DNA from: G965220075 sp965220075 | GTDB taxonomy: Bacteria; Chloroflexota; UBA11872 | Assembly (NCBI GenBank): GCA_965220075.1 | Contig: OZ244806.1 | Coordinates: forward strand, 2,418,001 to 2,482,000 | Direction: 5' to 3' | DNA: 64,000 nt | Part shown: positions 43,671 through 51,325 of the stretch, one piece after another | Layout of the letters: each line of letters opens with the position of its first letter | Numbering within the stretch: position 1 is the first letter of the stretch | The notes under the pieces: generated by a model | Databases searched by the model: none | What the model was told of the DNA's origin: nothing | The model's input: only the letters and a program-made list of their open reading frames with translations | Translations under genes and position numbers: made by a program

Positions 43671-43878
43671 AGTTCCCAAACGGGAGTTGGTCGATCAGGT
43701 CCTGCAGGGCCACCCCAATACTATCGCCCAGCGCGCTGAAGACGACGATGAGAACAACCACGAACACCACGGCAACGAGGGCGTAGCCGACCACGCTGTG
43801 ACCCAAGCGGTCGGCCAGGGCGTCGCGCCAGGACCCGCCACTCGAAGGGCCGCTGAGGGAGTCGGTCCGATCTGACAT
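43671..43878 (-). CDS. small single-TM protein upstream of clpC
   Basis: About 69 aa from ATG 43878, ending 5-6 bp before the clpC start, so co-transcribed with it. A Ser/Gly-rich hydrophilic N-terminus (MSDRTDSLSGPSSGGSW) is followed by GYALVAVVFVVVLIVVFSAL, one TM helix, and a short tail GDSIGVALQDLIDQLPFGN. The segment GYALVAVVF..ALGDSIG resembles Flp/Fap type IVb pilins, but the conserved Glu before the Tyr is missing. An unrelated small membrane protein is equally possible. Confidence 0.55.
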
Positions 43879-44211
43879 GCGTGGGTCTCCGGTGGATGCA
43901 TGGATGCTAGGCAGCAGCCCATCCAAGTGTCAACGCGCGGCGCCGGGGCTTCGAGGCGATCGCGATCCCATCTTTTGAAGCTTCATTGTCCGAGACACGG
44001 CGCGGGATTCACGTTTGCAACCTGACAGACGCGCGGCGCTTCGCTCGCTGATGCAGGAACGAACTGCTACAAAACCGCTGGCAGCGAGGGGGCGAGAGCC
44101 CCTACTTGCTAGAATTATCAAGCAGACCGGCAGCACACGGGGTATTCCTCCACGGACCACCCGGAATCGTCCACGGGGCTAACGCATTTCGACGCCAAAG
44201 GCGCGCCGCGC
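43879..44211. other. intergenic region between clpC operon and moaC, 333 bp
   Basis: Divergent promoters are expected here. A short GC hairpin, GGGGC-GAGA-GCCCC, lies at about 44088-44101. The last ~35 bp before the moaC ATG still read as MoaC sequence (LTHFDAKGAPR) in frame but without a standard start codon. No molybdenum-cofactor riboswitch was recognised. Confidence 0.35.
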
Positions 44212-44688
44212 ATGGTCGACGTCGGCGCCAAACCCGAATCCGAGCGCGTGGCCGTGGCGCGGGGCCGTGTGGAGCTCCGGCACTCGACGCTTGCCATGAT
44301 TCGCGCCCAGCTCGACGGCGCGGCGGCAGCACTTCCCAAAGGCGACGTGCTGGGTGTGGCCCGTCTGGCCGGGATCATGGCGGCCAAACGTACCGCCGAG
44401 CTGATTCCGCTCTGCCATCCGTTGCCATTGAGTGCGGTGGAGGTGGATATCCAACCGGAAGGCGATTCCGCCCTGCGTGTGGAGGCCACCGTGCGCACCC
44501 GGGCGCGCACGGGCGTTGAGATGGAGGCGCTCACGGCGGTCTCGGTCGCCGGGCTGGCCATCTACGACATGTGCAAGGCGGTGGACCGCGGAATCGTGCT
44601 CAAGGATCTGCGCCTGGTGCGTAAGACCGGTGGGGCCAGCGGCGATTTCACAGCCGAGCAAGAGCCCCGGAGCCGCCGGATCGAATAA
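44212..44688 (+). CDS. moaC: cyclic pyranopterin monophosphate synthase
   Basis: 158 aa from ATG 44212. Second enzyme of molybdopterin synthesis. Key sequences: MVDVGAKPESERVAVARG, AAKRTAELIPLCHPLPLSAV, TGVEMEALTAVSVAGLAIYDM and KDLRLVRKTGGASGDF. The conserved LTHFD-x-x-G strand is encoded in frame just upstream (44179-44211), yet there is no ATG, GTG or TTG between it and the stop at 44110-44112. Either the strand is untranslated or a rare start codon is used. No other moa gene is adjacent. Confidence 0.9.
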   Translation: MVDVGAKPESERVAVARGRVELRHSTLAMIRAQLDGAAAALPKGDVLGVARLAGIMAAKRTAELIPLCHPLPLSAVEVDIQPEGDSALRVEATVRTRARTGVEMEALTAVSVAGLAIYDMCKAVDRGIVLKDLRLVRKTGGASGDFTAEQEPRSRRIE

Positions 44689-44699
44689 GGGAGAAGAGC

Positions 44700-47144
44700 T
44701 TGGACGAAGCCTTGAACATCAAGCCGGTCGACCTCTCCGAGGAGATGGAAACCTCGTACATCGACTACGCGATGAGCACGATCGTGTCGCGGGCGATCCC
44801 GGACGTGCGCGACGGGCTCAAACCGGTGCAGCGGCGCCTGCTCTACGCGATGGACGAGCTCGGCGCGGTGCCGGGAGCGCAGCATCGCAAGTCCGCGCGC
44901 GTGGTCGGCGAGACCATGGGCAAATATCACCCGCACGGCGACGGGGCACTGTACGACGCTCTGGCGCGAATGGCGCAAACGTTCTCGCTGCGCTATCCGC
45001 TGGTGGACGGGCAGGGCAACTTCGGGTCGGTCGACGGCGACCCCCCGGCGGCTATGCGGTACACCGAGACGCGCCTTGCCCCGATCGGCGCGGCGCTGCT
45101 GGACGACATCGACCGCGACACGGTGGACTTCGTCGACAACTTCGACGGCTCGGCCACGATGCCCGAGGTGCTGCCGGCCGTGGTCCCCGGCCTGCTGATC
45201 AACGGCACGCTCGGCATCGCGGTGGGGATGGCTACCAGCATTCCGCCGCACAACCTGCGCGAAGTTGGGCGGGCCATCGAGCACTTCATCGAGAACCCGG
45301 CGGCTACGTCAGACGACCTGATGCGTTTCGTGCGCGGACCCGATTTTCCAACGCACGGAATCATCGTGGGCGCCGAGGGTATTCAAGCGGCTTACCGGCA
45401 GGGGCGTGGGCGCGTGCTGGTGAGAGCGCGCGTGAACACGGAGGAAGTGCGCGGCGAGTGCTGGGCGCTGGTGGTCTCGGAACTGCCCTACATGGTCAAC
45501 AAAGCCAACCTGATCGAAAAGATCGCCGACCTCGTACGCAACCGCACGGTCGACGGCATACGAGACATTCGGGATGAGTCGGACCGGCACGGAATGCGCA
45601 TGGTGGTGGAGTTGAAGTCGAGCGCTCTGCCGGCGGCTGTGCTCAACCAGCTCTACAAGCACACGGCGCTGCAGTCGACCTTCAGCGTGAACATGCTGGC
45701 CCTGGTGGACAAGCAGCCGGAGCAGCTGACGCTGCGGCGCCTGATCGAGTACTTCGTGCAGCACCGCCAATCCGTGGTGCGGCGGCGCGCGGAGTTTGAG
45801 ATCAAGAAGGCGCGGGCCCGCGAGCACCTGCTAGAGGGCTACGTGATCGCGCTCGACAACATCGACGCTGTGATCAAGCTGATCCGCGGGTCGGAAAACA
45901 CCGAGGCCGCGCGCGACGGGCTGATGACGAGGTTCGGTCTCAGCGAGGTGCAGGCGAACGCCATTCTCGACATGCAGTTGCGGCGGCTGGTGCGCCTGGA
46001 GCGCGAGCAGATCCTGACGGAGCTGCAAGAGGTGCGCCGCTCTATCGAGGAGCTGAGCGCCATTCTGGCCGACGAAGAGCGAATCCTCGGAATCATTCGC
46101 CAGGAGACGCGGGAGCTGGTCGCCAGGTTCGGGGATGAGCGCCGCACCGAGATCCGGCCGGAAGCCTCGGGCGAGCTTTCCGACGAAGACCTGGTGGCGG
46201 ACGAGGACTGTCTGGTCACGATGTCGTCAAATGGTTATGTAAAGCGCGTGCCTGCGACGACCTATCGCCGGCAGGGCCGCGGAGGCAAGGGCATTCGCGG
46301 TTTCCGCAGCAAAACCGGCGGGATCGTCGAGCACTTTCTGGTCGCGAGCACGCACGACCACCTGCTCTTCTTCACCAACCGCGGCAAGGTCTACCGGCTG
46401 CGCGCCTATGAGTTGCCGGAGCAAAGCCGTGAAGCCGGCGGGCACAACCTGATCAATCTTCTGCCGATCGAGCAGGGCGAACGGGCCAGCGCCGTACTGG
46501 CGATACCGAACTTCGAGGCCGGCGACTATCTGGTGTTCGGCACGCGGCGCGGCGAGGTCAAACGTGCCGCGCTGACTCAATTCGTATCCACCCGCAGCAC
46601 CGGTCTCCTGGCCATGGACGTGGAACCCGACGATGAGCTTGCCTGGGTCCGTCTGGCCACCCGCGAGACCGGCGTGATGTTCTTCACGCGCAACGGATCG
46701 GCAATCCGCTTTGAGCTCGAATCCATTCGCGCCAGCGGTCGCACAAGCGGGGGCGTGCGCGCGATCGGCCTCGGCGACGACGACGAGGTGGTCGCGATGG
46801 ACCTGGCCGGCGAGGAGGCCTTTGTTCTGCTCGTCACGCGCCACGGATATGGCAAGAAGATCGCGGTAGCGGAGTTTCGCGCGCAGGGCCGCGGCGGTCA
46901 GGGTATTCGGGCGATCAATCTCAATGAAAAGACGGGACCAGTCACGGATGCGCGAACGCTGCTGGCGCCGGACGAGGAGATCGCGTTGGTGTCTTCGGAC
47001 GGTCAAGTCATGCGCTGCGGACTGAAAGACGTGCGCCCGCTGAGCCGCTACGCGGCCGGCGTGATCATCATGCGCATGGACGAGGACATCGAGCTTATGC
47101 GGGTCGCGCGGCTGGCCGACGGACGCGGTGACGGAGGATCGTGA
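44700..47144 (+). CDS. gyrA: DNA gyrase subunit A
   Basis: 814 aa, TTG start with GGGAGA ~8 nt upstream, 11 bp after moaC. Introduces negative supercoils with GyrB. Catalytic Tyr is Y121 in AAMRYTETRL. The quinolone region reads GKYHPHGDGALYDALARMAQ, so the E. coli Ser83 position is Gly and the Asp87 position keeps Asp. The C-terminal beta-pinwheel repeats are present, and the GyrA-box-like YRRQGRGGKGIRGF supports gyrase rather than topoisomerase IV. No gyrB neighbour. Confidence 0.93.
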   Translation: MDEALNIKPVDLSEEMETSYIDYAMSTIVSRAIPDVRDGLKPVQRRLLYAMDELGAVPGAQHRKSARVVGETMGKYHPHGDGALYDALARMAQTFSLRYPLVDGQGNFGSVDGDPPAAMRYTETRLAPIGAALLDDIDRDTVDFVDNFDGSATMPEVLPAVVPGLLINGTLGIAVGMATSIPPHNLREVGRAIEHFIENPAATSDDLMRFVRGPDFPTHGIIVGAEGIQAAYRQGRGRVLVRARVNTEEVRGECWALVVSELPYMVNKANLIEKIADLVRNRTVDGIRDIRDESDRHGMRMVVELKSSALPAAVLNQLYKHTALQSTFSVNMLALVDKQPEQLTLRRLIEYFVQHRQSVVRRRAEFEIKKARAREHLLEGYVIALDNIDAVIKLIRGSENTEAARDGLMTRFGLSEVQANAILDMQLRRLVRLEREQILTELQEVRRSIEELSAILADEERILGIIRQETRELVARFGDERRTEIRPEASGELSDEDLVADEDCLVTMSSNGYVKRVPATTYRRQGRGGKGIRGFRSKTGGIVEHFLVASTHDHLLFFTNRGKVYRLRAYELPEQSREAGGHNLINLLPIEQGERASAVLAIPNFEAGDYLVFGTRRGEVKRAALTQFVSTRSTGLLAMDVEPDDELAWVRLATRETGVMFFTRNGSAIRFELESIRASGRTSGGVRAIGLGDDDEVVAMDLAGEEAFVLLVTRHGYGKKIAVAEFRAQGRGGQGIRAINLNEKTGPVTDARTLLAPDEEIALVSSDGQVMRCGLKDVRPLSRYAAGVIIMRMDEDIELMRVARLADGRGDGGS

Positions 47145-47205
47145 CGGGGGTAACGCATGCGGCGAGCGGTTGAGCGCGTAGGCAGCTCCAGTCCGCCTTC
47201 GAGGT

Positions 47206-48582
47206 CTACGCGGCCGATCCGCCAGACAGCACGAGCTCGGGAACGGCCGCTTCGATAGCGGGCCGGAACTCCCGCAAGGTGTCGCCCAGCGCGCCGGCGA
47301 GACGCTCGATGTCGTCCGGCGTGGTGATGGTCGAGGCTACGATCAGGCTGGCGGCGCGGAACCCTCGGTTGAGCAAGGCCAGAAAGAGCAGACGCAAAAC
47401 CTCTTGCGCGTCGGCGCTGGCGGCCAACTGAGCCGGCAGCCCCAAACCGACTACCGACGCCACGCTATGCACGTCGATCGCGGCTCCATGCTCGCGGCAA
47501 GCCGCCGCGAGCCGCGCCCGCATCAGGTCGCCGAGCTCAGCCAGCCGCTCGTAGGCCTCCGGCGTGAGCATCTCAAGCGCCGCGATGCCGGCCGCCATGG
47601 TGATCGGGTTGCCGTTGAACGTGCCCGCGTGCGGAACAGCGGGCGGTCCGCGGTCGGCGAAGAGCTCCATGATGTCGGCCCGCCCGCCAAATGCCCCAAC
47701 CGGCAGCCCGCCGCCGATGATCTTGCCCATCACCGTGAGGTCGGGTGTCACGCCGTAGAGCTCTTGCGCTCCGCCCGGCGCCACCCGCAGCGTAATCACC
47801 TCGTCGAAGATCAGTGGCACGTCGTGCTCGCGAGTCGCCTCGCGCAGGGCCTCCAGATATCCCGGTGACGGGATCGAGAGCCACGCGCGCGTCATGATCG
47901 GGTTCACAAGCACCGCGGCCAGCTCGTGCCGGTGCTGCTCGATCAGATGGACCGCGATTTCGGCGTCGTCGAAGGGCGCAAGCCGAATGTTCTCCAAGGC
48001 GTTATGCGGGCCGCCGCGGCCAACCGGGTTCGGCGTAATCGCCGCCGGATCGCCGCGCGGTTGCGGCGGGCCGTTGAACTCCGTGCCTTCATACGTCCCG
48101 TGGTAGGCGCCGTCCATCTTCAAGACCACGGCGCGCCCGGTGTAGGCGCGCGCCGCCTTGATGGCCTGCATGTTGGCCTCCGTGCCCGAGTTAGCGAATC
48201 GAATCTGCTCAAGCGAGGGCACGCGCTCGCAGAGCATGCGCGCCAGCTCCGCCTGCTGCTCGGTGGGCGCGTTCCAGGCCGTGCCGCGCGCGGCTTGCCG
48301 CTGGATCGCCTCCGTAACCGTGGGGTGGGCGAACCCGTGGATGTGCACTGTGGAGTTGAACAGAAAGTCCATCACCGTGTTGCCGTCCGCGTCGCACAGT
48401 TGCGCTCCCCGGCCTGACGTGAAGTAGGTGGGGTACGGCGCCCAGCCGGTGCCGGTGCGTGAATCGCCGCCCGGCAGACGCTCCTGCGCGGCCGCGTGCA
48501 GCTCGCGGGACCTGGGAGTGCGTGCGCGGTATTCGGACTCGACCTGCTCCGCCAACTCGACCAGCGCGGGTGCGGTGACCAT
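47206..48582 (-). CDS. class III PLP aminotransferase, glutamate-1-semialdehyde aminomutase-like
   Basis: 458 aa from ATG 48582, with GGAGG nine bases upstream; a much longer open frame to 48954 is not protein-like. PLP enzymes of this group move an amino group within or between substrates. Seen here: GGDSRTGTGWAPYP, HIHGFAHPTVTEAIQRQ, IRFANSGTEANMQAIKAAR, the Asp in LIFDEVITLR, and the PLP Lys in MGKIIGGGLPVGAFGG, followed by HAGTFNGNPITMAAG. HemL itself is possible, but the divergent N-terminus and the distance from the hem genes make a catabolic or secondary-metabolic aminotransferase as likely. Confidence 0.82.
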   Translation of the reverse strand: MVTAPALVELAEQVESEYRARTPRSRELHAAAQERLPGGDSRTGTGWAPYPTYFTSGRGAQLCDADGNTVMDFLFNSTVHIHGFAHPTVTEAIQRQAARGTAWNAPTEQQAELARMLCERVPSLEQIRFANSGTEANMQAIKAARAYTGRAVVLKMDGAYHGTYEGTEFNGPPQPRGDPAAITPNPVGRGGPHNALENIRLAPFDDAEIAVHLIEQHRHELAAVLVNPIMTRAWLSIPSPGYLEALREATREHDVPLIFDEVITLRVAPGGAQELYGVTPDLTVMGKIIGGGLPVGAFGGRADIMELFADRGPPAVPHAGTFNGNPITMAAGIAALEMLTPEAYERLAELGDLMRARLAAACREHGAAIDVHSVASVVGLGLPAQLAASADAQEVLRLLFLALLNRGFRAASLIVASTITTPDDIERLAGALGDTLREFRPAIEAAVPELVLSGGSAA

Positions 48583-48907
48583 TGCATCGACCTCCTCGAT
48601 GGCGGCATCACTATAGCCAGATGGCCGATTGTCTATTTCGTCACCCCGGTGCACGCAACATACAGATGACGGAAGGCGAGGCGGAATGACCGAGGGGAAA
48701 CCGAGTCCAGGGATCGGCCGGCTGCATGACCCGCCGGTGTCCGGATTCATTGGAGTAACGACAATTAAGTAGTTGCAATAGGGCCAAAACGTTGCGCTGG
48801 ACGTGGGGCCCACCCAAGAACGTGGCCGGCCGCCGATCGGGAGACCGGCGATGACGTCGGGCGGATTGTCAGCGCCCGCAAGGCAAGCAGGCGTGAAAGG
48901 GAGGCTC
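48583..48907. other. intergenic region, 325 bp
   Basis: It lies between the aminotransferase start and the BrnA-like gene on the opposite strand. A patch around 48755-48795 is AT-richer (acaattaagtagttgcaatag), a likely promoter. I looked for a BrnT toxin gene ahead of the antitoxin and saw none. Confidence 0.35.
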
Positions 48908-49201
48908 ATGCCGAAGGGCAGCACTGAGCTGACAAAGGAACAGCAGGCCGACATTCAGGCGTTGGAGAGTCTGCCTGACGACCGCATCGACACGGTCGAA
49001 GTCCCGGAGGTCCTCGATTGGTCGGACGCCAGACGGGGCGTGTTCTACCGTCCAGTGAAGCAGCAGATCACGCTGCGGTTGGACGCGGACGTGCTTGCCT
49101 GGTTCAAGGCGCAGGCCCGCGGCGGGCGCGGCTATCAGGCGGATATCAATCGCGCGCTCCGCGAGCACGCGCCGCGCCGCGCACGGCAGGAACAGGTTTG
49201 A
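48908..49201 (+). CDS. BrnA/CopG-like antitoxin, orphan
   Basis: 97 aa from ATG 48908. The C-terminal part matches BrnA-type antitoxins: RRGVFYRPVKQQITLRLDAD, VLAWFKAQARGGRGYQADIN and RALREH form a ribbon-helix-helix DNA-binding unit. BrnA normally neutralises the RNase BrnT encoded just upstream and represses the operon. Here no brnT is found upstream. It may regulate other genes or be left over from a lost toxin pair. It converges with the glycosidase gene. Confidence 0.75.
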   Translation: MPKGSTELTKEQQADIQALESLPDDRIDTVEVPEVLDWSDARRGVFYRPVKQQITLRLDADVLAWFKAQARGGRGYQADINRALREHAPRRARQEQV

Positions 49202-49210
49202 AGACCGTCC

Positions 49211-51310
49211 CTACGTGCAGAGGACCACGGCCAGATCCCAAGGCTCGACCTCGACCTCGAATCCGCCGTCGCTCAGGGTCAACTCGGCGCCCGTAAGCAG
49301 ATCGCGGGCGCCGGAGGTCGTCCAACGCGGTCGCAGCCTGGCGCGCGCCGATTGCCGCTCCAGGTTGAGCGCGAACACCAGCCAGCCGCCCTGCCGCGAG
49401 CGGCGCGCGACCGCAACCACCCGGTCGCCCTCCACCGCCACCGAAGCCTGCACGCCGGCCTTGCGGACCTCTCCCAGAATGATGTCCGGCTGGCCCACGT
49501 CACCGAATCCGGCGGATAGCGTCAACCCATACCAGGTGAAACGTTCATCGTGCGTCTGTACGCCGACGGTATGGCCGTCGAGCGCCGCGATCGCGCGCGA
49601 CGCGCCCTTGGGTTCGAGCACTGCGTAACCGCAGGGTGTGGTGATCGAGACCTCGCCGTGCGGCGTCCGGAGCCTGTTGCGCCCCTGCTCGATGTCGAGC
49701 GGGGTAACGGCCGAGAAGTCGGCCACTCGCACGCCCAGCCGCTGCGCGAAGCCCTCCGGCGGGTTGTAGCTGGACTGGCCGTCAGCGGAATACAGGCCGA
49801 AGCTGCCCTCCGCCACGATACGCGTGTTGGGGCTGTCCTCCAGAGTGCGAGTCAGCCGCTCCCGCAGCGCGTCGGTCATCACCGTGACGTTGGGCAGGAA
49901 GACCAGTCGGTAGCCGCTCCAGTCCATGTTCGGCGTGACCGGGTCGGCCGCGATGCCGTGTGCCCAGAGGGTCTGGTGGGTGCCGCGCATGTCGGCCACG
50001 AACCGTTCTTCTTGACCGTCGTAGCGGAAGATCTCCGCTGACTCGGGATGAAACACGACGGCCACGTCGGCGCGCGGACACTCCAGCGGAAGGTGATCGC
50101 CGAGCCGCTCGATCTGCTCGATGGCACGCACCGCGGCGTGGAAGCGTTCGGTAGGCTCGCCGTCCAACGCGACCAGGTTGTAGCCGGGCGACTCGAAGCT
50201 GAGGTATTCCGGCCGGTACTGCCAGTACATCGCGCCCGCCGCGCCCGAGATCAAGCTCGTCCAGAGCAGCATGTTGGTCTCGCGCGGATCCGACTGCTTG
50301 GCCCAGGTCACGCCGGCCGGCGACATGCCGGCGTAGATCTCCTCGATCCACCAGCGCCCGTTGCGGCCAAGGCTGCGCGACAGGTCGAACGCGAATACGC
50401 GCTCCGACAGCTTGTAGGGATCGGCGGACGTGAGCAGATTGTTGGAGGGCATCGACATGCCCCAGCTGTCCACGTGCGGGGCGCCGTACTCATCCCATGG
50501 GCGCGGGAACCACGCGCCGTGCGCACGCATCTCGTGCACCGGGTCGATGGCCTCGGCCTCAGCCACCATCCAGCGCAGGTGATCGGCCATCGCCTCGTAG
50601 TGAAAGCGCCGGTAGATAAGCATCTCGATGACGTTGTTATTGGACCGCGGGGCGTCGACGTCCTCCCAGCGGCGGTAGCGGCGCTGCATGCGCGCGTTCA
50701 GCTCGTCCAGCGAGTCGAAGCGCGCGCGCAGCCAGGCCTTGTAGCCGGCCAGGCAACTGGGGCAGTAGCACGGGTAGCCGCCGCCTTGCGGGCTCCACGC
50801 GCCGGAGTAGTTGAAGCCGTCCCAAAGACCCCACACCGCCAGGCTGGGACGATTCTTATAGCGGTTCACCACGTGGCGCAGCAGCGCGCCGCCGTATTCG
50901 CGCCAGGCCGGATGGTTGTAGCAGTGGATCACGCCGCCCTGGGGATAGGCGGGATGGGCATGCGGCGCAACGGTCTGGCCCAGGTAGTTGACTACCCGCA
51001 TGTCGGGATGCTCGCGCGTGAGCCACTCCGGTCCAGCGCCATGCGTCGAGAGCATCACGTCCAGCCAGACGTACAGCCCATGCTTTTCGGCCAGCTCGAA
51101 CATGCGGTCGAAGTCCTCGAGCTCGTACATCCCCGGCCGCGGCTCCATGTGATTCCAGTAGGAGTGGCTGCGCACGATGCGAAACCCGGACTTCGCCAGC
51201 CGCGCGTAGTCCTCGTCCCAAACATCGAGCTTGGGAGTCGGGCCGCGATAGTGCTCGACGCCTACCGGGAACGGAACGTTGGGAATACCGAGCTGCTTCG
51301 TGCCGGCCAT
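49211..51310 (-). CDS. GH42-like beta-galactosidase family protein with altered acid/base site
   Basis: 699 aa, GGAGG before the ATG. TIM barrel from FPVGVEHYRGPTPKLDVWDE, including FRIVRSHSYWNHMEPRPG and the Cys-rich CYCPSCLAGYKAWLRARFDS, all typical of GH42. A second (trimerisation/flavodoxin-like) domain begins near ECPRADVAVVFHPES. The nucleophile Glu is likely in RWWIEEIYAGMSP. The acid/base Glu, normally in W-x-x-x-NE, is replaced: VWGLWDGFNYSG. No signal peptide, so cytosolic. It may act on an unusual glycoside or be weakly active. Confidence 0.75.
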   Translation of the reverse strand: MAGTKQLGIPNVPFPVGVEHYRGPTPKLDVWDEDYARLAKSGFRIVRSHSYWNHMEPRPGMYELEDFDRMFELAEKHGLYVWLDVMLSTHGAGPEWLTREHPDMRVVNYLGQTVAPHAHPAYPQGGVIHCYNHPAWREYGGALLRHVVNRYKNRPSLAVWGLWDGFNYSGAWSPQGGGYPCYCPSCLAGYKAWLRARFDSLDELNARMQRRYRRWEDVDAPRSNNNVIEMLIYRRFHYEAMADHLRWMVAEAEAIDPVHEMRAHGAWFPRPWDEYGAPHVDSWGMSMPSNNLLTSADPYKLSERVFAFDLSRSLGRNGRWWIEEIYAGMSPAGVTWAKQSDPRETNMLLWTSLISGAAGAMYWQYRPEYLSFESPGYNLVALDGEPTERFHAAVRAIEQIERLGDHLPLECPRADVAVVFHPESAEIFRYDGQEERFVADMRGTHQTLWAHGIAADPVTPNMDWSGYRLVFLPNVTVMTDALRERLTRTLEDSPNTRIVAEGSFGLYSADGQSSYNPPEGFAQRLGVRVADFSAVTPLDIEQGRNRLRTPHGEVSITTPCGYAVLEPKGASRAIAALDGHTVGVQTHDERFTWYGLTLSAGFGDVGQPDIILGEVRKAGVQASVAVEGDRVVAVARRSRQGGWLVFALNLERQSARARLRPRWTTSGARDLLTGAELTLSDGGFEVEVEPWDLAVVLCT

Positions 51311-51325
51311 TGAACCTCCTCGGCT

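Noticed and set aside
42461..43786. 441-codon open frame on the + strand
   Set aside because: Antisense to clpC.
48583..48954. N-terminal extension of the class III aminotransferase
   Set aside because: The extra 124 residues overlap the BrnA-like gene region and look random, whereas a strong GGAGG precedes ATG 48582.
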